NCBI GenBank assembly: GCA_016201285.1
Contig: JACQDE010000085.1
Coordinates: forward strand, 17,760 to 81,759
From: Acidobacteriota bacterium
GTDB taxonomy: Bacteria > Acidobacteriota > Terriglobia > Acidiferrales > UBA7541
Reading direction: 5' to 3'
Length of the DNA stretch: 64,000 nt
Position numbers and translations under genes: made by a program. Below the pieces are notes generated by a model, which worked only from the letters and a program-made list of their open reading frames with translations, did no database searches and was not told where the DNA came from. The first letter of the stretch is position 1. The number at the start of each line of letters is the position of its first letter. This document shows, piece by piece, positions 52,301 through 61,041 of the stretch.

Positions 52301-53109
52301 GCGATCCGCTGAATGGATGGGATCCGATCGGCGGCACGTTCATCAACGGCTGCCCGCCAGACGGCGTGCCGGTTTTTTCCAGCATCTTTGCGCAGGACAC
52401 GATCGCCAATGCCAACTACAACTCTATGCAGGTGCTGCTGGAGAAGCGATTTTCAAAAGGTCTGCAACTTTCGGGCGCATACACCTGGTCGAAGTCCATC
52501 GACAATGCGTCGAGTTTCGAGAACATCCTCAACCCGGTGAACTACCGGGCGAGCCGGTCGCTCTCGCTCTTTGACGCGCGGCACCGCTTTGTCCTGAGCT
52601 ACGTCTGGGAGCTGCCGTTCCGGACCTACCACGGCGCCAGGGGCGTGTTGCTGAACGGCTGGATGCTTTCCGGAATCGTTACGTTCCAAAGCGGTTTCCC
52701 CATCCGCATCACTTCCGCGGATGACCTTGAGCTGATGAACAGTTTCGACTTCGAGCTGCCGGGCCAGCCGAACCAGGTCAAACCGTTCCGCAAGCTCGAT
52801 CCGCGCGGGCCGGGCAACTTCGGCTTCGATCCCACCGCATTTGTGTCCCAGGCGTTTGGGACGATCGGTAATGCCCCGCGCGCGGTGTGCTGTGGACCGG
52901 GCGCCAATAATTTCGACATGGCATTCATGAAGACCACCCGGATCACGGAGAATACCCGCGTCGAATTCCGCGCGGAGTTCTTCAACATTTGGAACCACGC
53001 GCAGTTCACGAACCCGAGCGGAAACATTACCGACGGGCCGGACTTCGGCCGTGTCAAGCGTGCGCGCGACCCGCGGTTGATTCAGTTCGCTCTCAAGCTG
53101 TTCTTTTAG
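49315..53109 (+). CDS. TonB-dependent receptor, Oar-like with carboxypeptidase-regulatory domain
   Basis: Outer-membrane receptor of 1264 residues. A signal peptide (FLLTLVLAVLTSAGSAFAQ) is followed by a carboxypeptidase-regulatory-like domain (residues about 28-110, starting TGAIRGTVKDPSGAVVVGA), a plug region (NNFMVNGGDGNDQFVN; EYGRNSGAVINVVTKSGTN) and a long beta-barrel ending in LKLFF. This architecture is abundant in Acidobacteriota and is used for uptake of large substrates. The substrate is unknown. It precedes the amine catabolism genes by 170 bases, which hold their own promoter, so it may be a separate unit. Confidence 0.9.
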   Translation: MKTSLRMRTFLLTLVLAVLTSAGSAFAQTTGAIRGTVKDPSGAVVVGAKVDVTLEGTGAGRSAATNERGEFDIPALPVGHYTLGIEVSGFKKFLKRDIELNIGHVVVVEAMLELGSPNEVVTAEAGVPLIETTNTQLGAVVNERAATGLPLNARDTYQLLQLQPGVQSTQDTDLFYGSDRPGVVSVNGGRGRSNNFMVNGGDGNDQFVNLPAIQPSPDTIEEFRVLTNTFDAEYGRNSGAVINVVTKSGTNRFHGNVFEFFRNKVLNARGFFDTQKPDFKQNQFGFTFGGPIKKDRTFFFGSYEGRRVRQGKPSDTVTVPTLAERGGNFSSGTTFAGTLTDATVAAGLNARPGCAAAIAAQGGAPIAAGSPYGATRDPVTNAILIPGIFTDALGNRDNIIPVVCFDATALDLMNQFVPLPNSGSTFQAAPIRRENASQFTLKIDHKISNSQQFSAYFYLNNSLTKNPFARFQAGGASLPGFGDVSDERVQQWNLSHTWTIGQTAVNELRFAYFREGQGTFLHPQRTNPVKNSCATVPAAQCFSDSVTPALGITPGLGGSREGVPFVNISGGFSIGNNFQGELPQVGNTFHWTDNFSKVWGSHSLKFGGDVRRQRFDQFLYFDVNGQFNFFGAGPNDIGFDNLFPNYLLGLPDFYLQGSAQQEKVRSTSLYLFAQDSWKIKPNLTLNYGLRWELNTPIADVGHRVQTFRPGQDTAIYPCQLTPGNPLIGVFGTNNCGPSSAGQSVFPRGLLVPGDRGIPGGLTQTYFKSFAPRIGLAWSPGWKDGWLAKLSGGPGKTSVRMGWGIFYNPVEQLVLEQFSAEPPFGGSSGLSNTFFNTPFLFQDGTVAPNPFGGVLNPPRGQPVDWSRFRPILLFGQFQPDMRSQYSVQYNLTIQRQLWKDVVLQVGYVGSQGHRLLATHDLNFGNPQTCKDLASLFGTGNPAYAGLDCGPFFADSSYGFVLQPGDTLTLPNGNRVTGGAGGTPIGLVGLRKYSSPLCDPLNGWDPIGGTFINGCPPDGVPVFSSIFAQDTIANANYNSMQVLLEKRFSKGLQLSGAYTWSKSIDNASSFENILNPVNYRASRSLSLFDARHRFVLSYVWELPFRTYHGARGVLLNGWMLSGIVTFQSGFPIRITSADDLELMNSFDFELPGQPNQVKPFRKLDPRGPGNFGFDPTAFVSQAFGTIGNAPRAVCCGPGANNFDMAFMKTTRITENTRVEFRAEFFNIWNHAQFTNPSGNITDGPDFGRVKRARDPRLIQFALKLFF

Positions 53110-53188
53110 CGTTCGACGGGACTGCCAGTCCGGTGAGTTGGTTCGAAGGGAACGGAAGGACCTGTAGCGGCTGGTGCGTGTCTGGCGC

Positions 53189-53216
53189 TTGACTTCAGTT
53201 TCGCGAGCCGTACTGT
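53189..53216 (+). promoter_or_regulatory. Candidate promoter of the amine catabolism operon
   Basis: TTGACT (53189-53194), 16-base spacer, TACTGT (53211-53216), about 64 bases before the aminotransferase ATG. The -10 is only partly conserved. Confidence 0.35.
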
Positions 53217-53279
53217 AGCTTTGCGGGCCGTGGGCCGACTCGTTTTGCCGCGCGAATAACTCTTCAGGGGAGACCATCC

Positions 53280-54644
53280 ATGCATGAGGGTCTGCAGAAG
53301 GAACTTCAAACATACGAGAAGCGCACTCCGAAGTCGGCGGAAGCACACCGCCGGGCGCTGAACCGTTTACCGCTCGGCGTGGCGAGCAACTACCGGGCCT
53401 ATGATCCCTATCCAATCTTTGTGCGGGACGGCCAGGGCGGTCACCTCCGCGACGTCGACGGCAACGACTACGCCGACTTCAACCTGTCCTTCGGCGCACT
53501 GATGGCCGGCCACTGCCATCCGGCGGTCATGCGTGCGGTCTCCGAGCGCTTGCAGAAGGGCACGATGTTCGGCATGCCGCACGACATGGAGTGGGCGCTG
53601 GCAGAAGAAATCTGTAGCCGTTTTCCTGTGGAGATGGTGCGTTTCAGCTCCAGCGGCACCGAGGCCACGATGCACTCGGTGCGCCTGGCGCGCGCCGCGA
53701 CCGGCTGCGATCGCATCATCAAGATGGAAGGTGGCTACCACGGCTTGCACGATACTGCGCTCGTCAGCGTCAAGCCCAAGCTCGAGCAGTGCGGCGACCC
53801 GGCCATGCCCAACCAGGTGCCCGGCGGCGCCGGCGTCACCAACGCCACGCTGCAGAACACGCTCATCGCGCAGTTCAATGACCTCGACGGCGTCGAGCGG
53901 TTATTTAGGATCTATCCAGGCGAGATTGCGGCCGTCATCGTCGAGCCCATCATGATGAACGTCGGCATCTGCATGCCGCAGCCAGGCTACCACAAAGGCT
54001 TGCGCGAGCTGTGCACGAAGCACGGCGCACTCTTCATTTTCGACGAGGTGAAGACCGGAGCGAAGCTCGCGTGGGGCGGCGCCTGCGAGTACTTCGGGGT
54101 GAAGCCGGACATCGTCTGCCTTGCGAAATCCATTGGCGGCGGCTTCCCGCTGGCGGCGTTTGGCGCGAGCCGGGAGGTAATGCACTTGATTGCCGACCAC
54201 AAAGTCTTCCACGGCGGCACCTACAACACGAATCCCGTTTCGATGGCCGCAGGGCTGGCGATGTTCCGTGAAGTCCTCACGCGCGACGCCTACAAGCATG
54301 TGAACCACCTGAACGAGAAACTAGTTGAAGGCTATAAGAAAACAGTCGAAAAAACGGGACTCAGCGCCTATGTCATTGGCGCTGGCGCGAACGGCGCATT
54401 GATGTTCCGCTCGAAAGAAATCCGCAGCTACCGCGACTGGCTTGAAGTGGACACGGAGCTGTGGCGGCACTACTGGTTTGGCATGGCGAACCGTGGCGTG
54501 TTGGCGCAGCCCTATTGGTGGGACGAACAGTGGACCGTCTCCGTAGCGCACACCGAGGCGGATATTGACCAGCACCTGACCGCGTTCGCCGAACTCGCGC
54601 CGCAGCTTGCCACGGCGCAAAAAGTCGGCGCTGCCACGCGGTAA
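53280..54644 (+). CDS. Class III aminotransferase, glutamate-1-semialdehyde aminomutase-like
   Basis: PLP enzyme of 454 residues of the HemL-like branch of class III aminotransferases. Visible are the substrate/cofactor region FSSSGTEATMHSVRLAR, the Asp of the PLP ring in FIFDEVKTGAKLAWGG and the Schiff-base Lys in CLAKSIGGGFPLAAFG. HemL itself is unlikely because the gene is in an amine catabolism set and the active-site surroundings differ. It probably transaminates an omega-amino acid or diamine. It is the first gene of the set, followed after 63 bases by an amino acid permease. Confidence 0.85.
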   Translation: MHEGLQKELQTYEKRTPKSAEAHRRALNRLPLGVASNYRAYDPYPIFVRDGQGGHLRDVDGNDYADFNLSFGALMAGHCHPAVMRAVSERLQKGTMFGMPHDMEWALAEEICSRFPVEMVRFSSSGTEATMHSVRLARAATGCDRIIKMEGGYHGLHDTALVSVKPKLEQCGDPAMPNQVPGGAGVTNATLQNTLIAQFNDLDGVERLFRIYPGEIAAVIVEPIMMNVGICMPQPGYHKGLRELCTKHGALFIFDEVKTGAKLAWGGACEYFGVKPDIVCLAKSIGGGFPLAAFGASREVMHLIADHKVFHGGTYNTNPVSMAAGLAMFREVLTRDAYKHVNHLNEKLVEGYKKTVEKTGLSAYVIGAGANGALMFRSKEIRSYRDWLEVDTELWRHYWFGMANRGVLAQPYWWDEQWTVSVAHTEADIDQHLTAFAELAPQLATAQKVGAATR

Positions 54645-54707
54645 ATTCTAGCGCCTGCTTCCGACGGGCATCGTGCGTTCCCGCAAAGCAAGAGAGAGGA
54701 GAAGCAT

Positions 54708-56165
54708 TTGTCTTCCGCCGCACCGACTGCCGCTTCTGGCGAGCCGCACCTGCGCCGCGTCCTCGGCCAACGGGATCTCATCCTGCTCTTCGTCGTCGCG
54801 GTGGTCAACCTCAATATCGTTCCGGTTGTAGCGGGTGGCGGCCCGGTGGTGCTCTGGCTCTGGCTGCTCGCCCTGGTGCTGTTCTTCTGGCCGCAGGGCG
54901 TAGCGGTGATTGAGTTCTCCCGCCGCTATCCCGGCGAAGGCGGAGTGTATCTCTGGGCCAAGGAACAATTCGGCGACTGGCATGGATTCATGTCCGGCTG
55001 GTGCTATTGGACGAACAACGTTTTCTACGTGCCGACCGTGCTGCTCTATCTGGTAGGCATCTCCGTGTATGTGGCCGGACCGGAGGCCGCCGAGCTCGCG
55101 AATGACCGCATCTTCGCGCTCTGTTTTTCGCTGGGGTTGCTCTGGCTTCTGGTGGCCCTCAACATTCGCGGCCTAAGCGTCGGCAAATGGGTGAATAACC
55201 TCGGCGGAATCGGGACGGCCATTGCGGGCGCATCGCTGATCGGCTTGGGGCTGCTGGTCTGGCGCACACAGGGCAGCGGGTTTCATATAGCTGATTTCGC
55301 CGTTGCCTCCGCGGATTGGCGCCTGATTTCCTCCTTTGGCGTGATCTGCTTCGGACTGGTCGGACTGGAACTGGGCTCGGTGATGGGAGATGAGATCCGC
55401 GACCCCCAGCGGACAGTGCCCGGCGCGGTGATCTGGGGCGGAGTGCTTTCGGCGATTCTGTACGTTGGCGCGACCCTTTCGGTTCTGGTGGCGGTGCCGC
55501 GAAGTGAGATCGGAGTGGTGCAGGGCATTCTTCAGGCGATCAGCAAAATGGCGGCAATCACAGACCTTGGCCTTTTGGTCTCGCCGCTCGCGCTCGTGCT
55601 GAGCGTTTCAATTGCTGGCATTGCCTCAGCGTGGCTGGCGGGGTCGGCGCGGATTCCGTTTGTGGCGGGTCTGGACCGCTACTTGCCGGCGGCGCTCGGC
55701 CGGCTGCATCCGCGCTTTGATACGCCGCACGTAGCACTTATTGTGCATGCTTGCTTATCGTCTATCTTTGTGGCCATGAGTTTTGTGGGTGCAACGGTGA
55801 AAGAAGCGTACGTGACGCTGCTCGACCTCGCGGTCGTGCTTCAACTGGTGCCATTCCTCTATATCTACGCGGGTCTGGTGCGCCTTGCGATGAAGGGTCC
55901 GTGCGGCGCCGGACACTATTCACCCGGGAATCTGTGGCTCGCTGGCGTGAGCGGGCTGCTTACGACCTCACTGGGCATGGTGGTGGCATTTGTTCCTTCG
56001 CGCCAAATAGAATCCGTTTGGTTATTTGAGCTCAAGATGCTTCTGGGCTGCGCGTTCTTTCTGGGCGTGGCCGGGTTCTTTTTTTGGGTCTATGCTAGCC
56101 GCAAGGCGCGGGGGAAATGGGCTGCGGCAAAAGCGGCATCCGGGTCTCAGGGGGAAGTGCTATGA
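54708..56165 (+). CDS. APC-family amino acid/polyamine permease
   Basis: Membrane transporter of 485 residues with about twelve helices. The family motif is at the start (LGQRDLILLFVVAVVNLNIV), with RRYPGEGGVYLWAKEQFGDW in TM3 and LELGSVMGDEIRDPQRTVPG in the middle. A TTG start at 54708 follows AGAGAGGAG. It overlaps the aldehyde dehydrogenase gene by four bases. Likely substrates are putrescine, GABA or related amino acids; sequence alone does not tell. Confidence 0.87.
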   Translation: MSSAAPTAASGEPHLRRVLGQRDLILLFVVAVVNLNIVPVVAGGGPVVLWLWLLALVLFFWPQGVAVIEFSRRYPGEGGVYLWAKEQFGDWHGFMSGWCYWTNNVFYVPTVLLYLVGISVYVAGPEAAELANDRIFALCFSLGLLWLLVALNIRGLSVGKWVNNLGGIGTAIAGASLIGLGLLVWRTQGSGFHIADFAVASADWRLISSFGVICFGLVGLELGSVMGDEIRDPQRTVPGAVIWGGVLSAILYVGATLSVLVAVPRSEIGVVQGILQAISKMAAITDLGLLVSPLALVLSVSIAGIASAWLAGSARIPFVAGLDRYLPAALGRLHPRFDTPHVALIVHACLSSIFVAMSFVGATVKEAYVTLLDLAVVLQLVPFLYIYAGLVRLAMKGPCGAGHYSPGNLWLAGVSGLLTTSLGMVVAFVPSRQIESVWLFELKMLLGCAFFLGVAGFFFWVYASRKARGKWAAAKAASGSQGEVL

Positions 56166-57619
56166 AGCGCTATCAGATGTACGTGAACGGCGAGTTCATC
56201 TCGAGCCAGAGCGGCAAGTGGTTGCCGGTCTATGATCCGTCGACTGAAGAAATCATCGCCGAAGTGCCCGGTGCGGATGCAAGAGATGTGGACCGCGCCG
56301 TCGCAGCGGCACGCGCCGCGTTTGACGCTGGCGCGTGGCCACAGACAACTCCGCTCGAGCGCGGCCGCATCCTCCTGCGGCTTGCGGGGAAGATCCGCCA
56401 GAACGCCGCCTTGCTTGCCAATCTCGAAGCGCGCAACAGCGGCAAGCCGATCGTCGAGGCCGAGTACGACATGGCCGACACGGCCACCTGCTTCGAGTAT
56501 TACGGTGGCTTGGCGAACAAGATCATGGGCCACGTGAATCCAGTGCCCGACAACGCCGTCAGCCTGTCGATGAAGGAGCCCGTGGGCGTGGCTGGGCAAA
56601 TCATTCCGTGGAACTACCCGCTTCTCATGGCTGCGTGGAAGCTCGCGCCGGCGATTGCGGCGGGCTGCTGCTGCGTGTTAAAGCCCGCCGAGCAGACTCC
56701 GCTTACCGTGCTGGAAATGGCGCAGTGGCTGGGTGAAGTGGGCCTTCCACCCGGAGTGGTGAATATCGTGACCGGCTACGGTGAAACCGCCGGGGCGCCT
56801 ATCGTGGCGCATTCGGCCGTGGACAAGGTAGCTTTCACCGGCAGTGTCGCCGTCGGCAAGCTAATCATGAAGTCCGCTTCGGATTCGCTCAAGCGCGTTA
56901 CGCTCGAGCTCGGCGGCAAGTCGCCCAACATTTTCTTCGCCGATGCTGACTTTGAGGCCGCGGTGGATGGAGCACTCTTCGGAGTATTCATCAATCAGGG
57001 AGAAGTTTGCTCGGCGGGCAGCCGTATCCTTGTCGAGCGCCCCATCTACAAAAAGATGGTTGAAACGATGGCGGAAAAAGCAAAGAAGATCCGCCTGGGG
57101 CCGCCGCTCGAGCGCGAGACTAAGATGGGCCCGCTGGTCAGCAAGGAGCAGTGCCACCGCGTGTCAAGCTATCTCGAAGTGGGACGCAGGGAAGCCAAAG
57201 TCGCTGCTGGGGGAGGGAGGCCAAAGGGGTTCAGCCGCGGATACTACGTCGAGCCCACCATCTTTTATGACGTGGATAATCGCGCCCGCATCGCCCAGGA
57301 AGAGATCTTCGGCCCGGTTGCGGCGGTGATTCCGTTTGACAAGGAAGACGAAGCCATCCGCATCGCGAACGACACGCCCTACGGTTTGGCGGGGGCGGTG
57401 TGGACGCGGGACATTTTTAGGGCATTCCGCGTCGTGAAGGCGCTGCGCGCGGGCATTGTCTGGGTGAATCACATGCAGCCGACCTACGTGGAGGCGCCGT
57501 GGGGCGGCTACAAGCAGTCGGGTTTCGGCCGCGAGCTCGGCCCCTGGGGAATCGAAGAGTATCTCGAGACCAAGCAGGTCCACATCAATCTGAGTGAGCA
57601 GCCGATTGGCTGGTACTGA
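56162..57619 (+). CDS. Aldehyde dehydrogenase, aminoaldehyde/betaine-aldehyde type
   Basis: NAD(P)-dependent aldehyde dehydrogenase of 485 residues. The catalytic Cys is in NQGEVCSAGSR, the general base Glu in VTLELGGKSPN, the oxyanion Asn in IIPWNYPLLMAAW and the cofactor region in FTGSVAVGKLI. With the neighbouring aminotransferases it likely oxidises 4-aminobutanal or another aminoaldehyde to the amino acid. Betaine aldehyde is the other possibility. It overlaps the permease gene (ATGA) and precedes the GabT-like gene by 30 bases. Confidence 0.9.
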   Translation: MKRYQMYVNGEFISSQSGKWLPVYDPSTEEIIAEVPGADARDVDRAVAAARAAFDAGAWPQTTPLERGRILLRLAGKIRQNAALLANLEARNSGKPIVEAEYDMADTATCFEYYGGLANKIMGHVNPVPDNAVSLSMKEPVGVAGQIIPWNYPLLMAAWKLAPAIAAGCCCVLKPAEQTPLTVLEMAQWLGEVGLPPGVVNIVTGYGETAGAPIVAHSAVDKVAFTGSVAVGKLIMKSASDSLKRVTLELGGKSPNIFFADADFEAAVDGALFGVFINQGEVCSAGSRILVERPIYKKMVETMAEKAKKIRLGPPLERETKMGPLVSKEQCHRVSSYLEVGRREAKVAAGGGRPKGFSRGYYVEPTIFYDVDNRARIAQEEIFGPVAAVIPFDKEDEAIRIANDTPYGLAGAVWTRDIFRAFRVVKALRAGIVWVNHMQPTYVEAPWGGYKQSGFGRELGPWGIEEYLETKQVHINLSEQPIGWY

Positions 57620-57649
57620 GCGCAAAAGAGTTGGAGAGGAAGACAGGCC

Positions 57650-59014
57650 ATGGGCACAATCGAGTTGCGCACGCCGATTCCGGGGACCAAGTCAAAGGAG
57701 TGGATGCAGCGCCGCGGCGCGGCCGTGGCGCGCGGGGTCTACCACGTCACGCCCCTTTTTGTCGCACGCACGGAAGGCGCGGTCATTGAAGATGTGGACG
57801 GCAACCGGCTGCTGGACTTTGCCGGCGGAATCGGGTGCACCAATGTTGGCCACCGGGCGCCACGGGTTGTCTCTGCATTGAAGGTTCAGCTCGATCGATT
57901 CCTGCACACATGCTTTCACGTGACGCCGTATTCCTCCTATGTGCGTCTGGCGGAGCGGCTGAACGCGCTCACGCCCGGCGATTTCCCGAAGAAGACCCTG
58001 CTTGTGAATAGCGGCGCGGAAGCGGTCGAGAACTCCATCAAGATTGCCCGGGCCTATACGCGCCGCCCCGCGGTGATCTGCTTCGAGGACGCATTTCACG
58101 GCCGAACATTACTAACGCTCTCCCTGACCAGCAAGACACATCCGTACAAGGCCGGCTTCGAGCCATTCGTCAGTGACATCTATCGGATCCCGTATGCCTA
58201 TTGCTATCGATGCGCGTATTCCATGAAGTATCCCTCCTGCGGCGTGTTTTGCGCGCACCATCTGGAAGACACCTTCCGCCGCGTTGTCGCCGCAGAGTCC
58301 GTGGCTGCGGTCGTTGCCGAGCCGGTTCTCGGGGAAGGTGGGTTCATCGTGCCTCCGCGGGCGTTTTTCGTTGTGCTTCAGGAGCTCTGTCGGAAACACG
58401 GCATTCTCTTTATTGCCGACGAGGTGCAAACCGGTTTTGGCCGGACCGGGCGACTGTTCGCGTGCGAACACTACGGCATCGTTCCGGATCTTTTGGTGAC
58501 GGCGAAATCGCTTGGCGGAGGACTGCCGCTTGCGGGGGTCACCGGTCGGGCGGAAATAATGGATGCGCCGGGCGTCGGCGGATTGGGCGGCACGTTTGGT
58601 GGCAACCCGATGTCGTGCGAGGCAGCGCTCGCCGTTCTGGACATGTTTGAGCAGGAACCGCTGCTTGCGCGCGCGAATCAACTCGGCGAACGCTTTATCG
58701 AGCGCGCCAGCGGCTGGCAGCGCCGCTGGCCGCTCATCGGGGACGTCCGTGGGCTCGGCGCCATGCAGGCCATCGAGCTGGTTCGCTCATCGGAAACCCG
58801 CGAACCTGCAGAAGATGAAGCCAAGCGGATCGTTCAATATTGCTACGAGCACGGCCTGGTCGTGCTTTCTACCGGATCCTACGGCAACGTCATCCGCCTG
58901 CTGATGTCGCTGGCCATCACCAACGAGCAGTTTGACGAAGGCCTGGATGTGTTGGAAGCCGCGCTCGCATCAGTTGTGGATTCTCCGGTGCCTGCTTCCG
59001 CGCGCACGACGTAG
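57650..59014 (+). CDS. gabT: 4-aminobutyrate/omega-amino acid aminotransferase
   Basis: Class III PLP aminotransferase of 454 residues of the GabT group. Landmarks are NSGAEAVENSIKIARAYT, FEDAFHGRTLLTLSLTSK, the PLP-ring Asp in FIADEVQTGFGRTG and the catalytic Lys in LLVTAKSLGGGLPLAG. A cysteine-rich loop YCYRCAYSMKYPSCGVFC (residues about 184-201) is a feature of a GabT subset. It would transfer the amino group from GABA or a similar substrate to 2-oxoglutarate. It ends 20 bases before the stop of a convergent gene. Confidence 0.86.
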   Translation: MGTIELRTPIPGTKSKEWMQRRGAAVARGVYHVTPLFVARTEGAVIEDVDGNRLLDFAGGIGCTNVGHRAPRVVSALKVQLDRFLHTCFHVTPYSSYVRLAERLNALTPGDFPKKTLLVNSGAEAVENSIKIARAYTRRPAVICFEDAFHGRTLLTLSLTSKTHPYKAGFEPFVSDIYRIPYAYCYRCAYSMKYPSCGVFCAHHLEDTFRRVVAAESVAAVVAEPVLGEGGFIVPPRAFFVVLQELCRKHGILFIADEVQTGFGRTGRLFACEHYGIVPDLLVTAKSLGGGLPLAGVTGRAEIMDAPGVGGLGGTFGGNPMSCEAALAVLDMFEQEPLLARANQLGERFIERASGWQRRWPLIGDVRGLGAMQAIELVRSSETREPAEDEAKRIVQYCYEHGLVVLSTGSYGNVIRLLMSLAITNEQFDEGLDVLEAALASVVDSPVPASARTT

Positions 59015-59034
59015 CCGGCAAGATTTTGTTGTGC

Positions 59035-60213
59035 TCAGCCGATGATGCTGTACTCGTATTCGCCGCGCGTGAGTTTTCCTTCGCGGAAGCGTGAGTAGCG
59101 GAAAATTCCGATGTCGTAGCTCGTACAGCGACCGTCCAGGACCAATTCAGCAAGAATGACACCCACGGCCGGCCCCAGCTTGAATCCGTGTCCGCTGAAA
59201 CCCACCGCGCAGTAGAACCCCTTGGCCTCCGGGATCTGATCAATCACGGGCTGCCAGTCGGGTGTCACGTCGTAAAGGCCCGCCCAGCCTCCCTGCGCAA
59301 GCCCCTCGTTCATGACCGGGAAACGCTTCATGATGGTTTCGGAAAACGCCGCGATGGTCGCGTAGTCGGCGGTTTCGGAGGCCGTCTCCGGGTCCGCGCG
59401 GACTTCACCCTCTGCGGGTTTGATGGATCCAATCAGGATGCCCGCGCGCCCATCAGGTTTGTAGTAGGCGCCATTGACCAGATCGAGCCAGACAGGCGTA
59501 GGCGTTCTCCACTGCGCCGGCCGCTGCAGTAACACCACAGGGTGGCGGCTCGGCGTGATGGGAATCTCCGCGCCGGCCATCGCGGCGATTTCGGCGCCCC
59601 AAGGGCCGGAGACATTGATCACAGTATGCGTGGCGATCTCACCCCTGTCGGTAATCACACCGTGTACTTGCCCACGCTGGATCTTCAATCCGACGACACG
59701 GGTCTTCTGGAGTAGCTCGACGCCTTCTCTTTTCGCCGCCTCGGCATAGCTGTTCGCAGCCAGCGCCGGGTCTGCGTAGCCGCTATCCGGCTCGTAGGCT
59801 CCGCAGGCCAGATCATCGGCAAGGAGGAACGGCTCCATCCGGCGGAGATCTTCTGCGGAGAGCACGTTCGTACGGATGCCGATTCGCTGGTGCATTTCGA
59901 CGGATTTCCGCAGCGCCGCCTCATTCACCGCGGAGGCGGCAAATACAACCCCACACCGAACAAACCCGGCACTACCACCCACTTCCTCCTCGAAGCGTTC
60001 GAAAACGCTTCGGCTGTCTCGCGCCATGGCGGCCAGCGTCTCGATTGTGTAGTGCTGCCGCACGATGCCGCTCGAGCGGCCCGTGGGCCCGCCGGCGACA
60101 TGGCGCCGATCCAACAGAACGATGTTTTTCACTCCGCGTTTTGCGAGGTGATAGGCGATGCTGCAGCCGTTGATACCGGCGCCGATAACGACGATTTCTG
60201 CGGTCTTGGTCAT
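59035..60213 (-). CDS. FAD-dependent amino acid oxidoreductase, sarcosine-oxidase-beta-like
   Basis: DAO-family flavoenzyme of 392 residues with the N-terminal FAD loop EIVVIGAGINGCSIAYHLAKRG, seen as VVIGAGINGCSIAYHL, the SSGIVRQHY segment near the flavin site and a C-terminal GFSGHGFKLGP. It oxidises a secondary or D-amino acid such as sarcosine, glycine or proline; the exact one is unknown. The ATG at 60213 is preferred to a TTG two codons earlier. It faces the amine catabolism operon tail to tail and has its own promoter. Confidence 0.85.
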   Translation of the reverse strand: MTKTAEIVVIGAGINGCSIAYHLAKRGVKNIVLLDRRHVAGGPTGRSSGIVRQHYTIETLAAMARDSRSVFERFEEEVGGSAGFVRCGVVFAASAVNEAALRKSVEMHQRIGIRTNVLSAEDLRRMEPFLLADDLACGAYEPDSGYADPALAANSYAEAAKREGVELLQKTRVVGLKIQRGQVHGVITDRGEIATHTVINVSGPWGAEIAAMAGAEIPITPSRHPVVLLQRPAQWRTPTPVWLDLVNGAYYKPDGRAGILIGSIKPAEGEVRADPETASETADYATIAAFSETIMKRFPVMNEGLAQGGWAGLYDVTPDWQPVIDQIPEAKGFYCAVGFSGHGFKLGPAVGVILAELVLDGRCTSYDIGIFRYSRFREGKLTRGEYEYSIIG

Positions 60214-60323
60214 GAACAAGCCTTAATGACAGTAGCAGCGAGCTGAGCCCCAGGGGTTTCCAGACGTCCCGGCCTACTTAGTTCGGTGCGGGAGTGAACC
60301 GGAATTCCAGAGGTCGGCGCATC

Positions 60324-60351
60324 AATATCGCACGGTCACGCATTCTGTCAA
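60324..60351 (-). promoter_or_regulatory. Candidate promoter of the FAD oxidoreductase gene
   Basis: Minus-strand -35 TTGACA (60346-60351), 16-base spacer, -10 GATATT (60324-60329). The leader would be about 105 bases, with no other feature recognised in it. Confidence 0.45.
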
Positions 60352-60413
60352 TGTTTTCTGGGATTGGAAAGTAGTTAAGAACACAGCGGGATGAAGGAGA
60401 GGCCAAATGGAAA

Positions 60414-60444
60414 GGGCGCCCCGGTGCTTTTCACCGCGACGCCC
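60414..60444 (-). terminator. Hairpin terminator after the tRNA gene
   Basis: Immediately after the encoded CCA, the minus strand can fold as GGGCG, internal loop, CGGTG, loop AAAAG, CACCG, internal loop, CGCCC, followed by TTTCCATTT. The T-run is short, but the position supports termination of the tRNA transcript. Confidence 0.55.
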
Positions 60445-60445
60445 A

Positions 60446-60522
<77 letters not shown>

Positions 60523-60527
60523 TAAAG

Positions 60528-60556
60528 AGGATAGCCCATTCGCGCAGGATCGTCAA
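60528..60556 (-). promoter_or_regulatory. Promoter of the initiator tRNA gene
   Basis: Minus-strand -35 TTGACG (60551-60556), exactly 17 bases, -10 TATCCT (60528-60533). Only five bases separate the -10 from the first tRNA nucleotide, so transcription would begin at or within about one base of the mature 5' end. Confidence 0.7.
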
Positions 60557-60606
60557 ACGCGGCTCGCTGGGCTTCACTTCATCTGTGGAAAAGAGTGGCA
60601 GCAGAT

Positions 60607-61032
60607 TCACCAGGAATTGTAAGGGGTACCTTCAAAAGGAGAAACTTTTTCTGAGGCTGAACGGACGTTGCTGATACCGGTCGTGGTCTGTTCGGGGCTG
60701 AAGAGCACCTCGGTTTCGAACTCCACTTGCCAGTCCTTCTTGCCCGTGATTGGGTCAATGGGGACTTCGCGAAGGTAGCCGGCGCCCACCAGATCTTCGA
60801 GCGACTGAGGCGCGGCAAGCTTATCGAGCGTGTACTGGTCAATCGCCTTGCGCATCACAGCGAGGTCCTGCTTCAGCGCTGCTTCTTTGGCTCGCACAAC
60901 CGATTGCCGGTAATTTCCGGCAGCCAGCGACAGCAGAATCAGGATGATGGTGATAGCGACCATCAACTCCAGCAGCGTGAAGCCGAGGATAGAGTGATGT
61001 TTCCTCCGCCCTGGCATGAAGCGCATGATCAT
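60607..61032 (-). CDS. Type II secretion/type IV pilus pseudopilin (GspG-like)
   Basis: A 141-residue pseudopilin with the prepilin peptidase site ILG-FTLLELMVAITIIL, where the Glu at +5 is conserved. The hydrophobic helix is followed by an amphipathic alpha stretch (KEAALKQDLAVMRKAIDQYT) and a GspG-type ending with DPITGKKDWQVE. It is the last of three leftward genes with a secretin and another pseudopilin. The N-terminal leader is short and basic (FMPGRRKHH), and the start could be one of two nearby Met codons. It likely polymerises into the short pseudopilus that moves substrates through the secretin. Confidence 0.85.
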   Translation of the reverse strand: MIMRFMPGRRKHHSILGFTLLELMVAITIILILLSLAAGNYRQSVVRAKEAALKQDLAVMRKAIDQYTLDKLAAPQSLEDLVGAGYLREVPIDPITGKKDWQVEFETEVLFSPEQTTTGISNVRSASEKVSPFEGTPYNSW

Positions 61033-61041
61033 GATTCGGGG

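Noticed and set aside
53119..53131. GGACT-GCC-AGTCC hairpin after the TonB receptor gene
   Set aside because: The stem is only five pairs and no T-run follows, so it is not called as a terminator.
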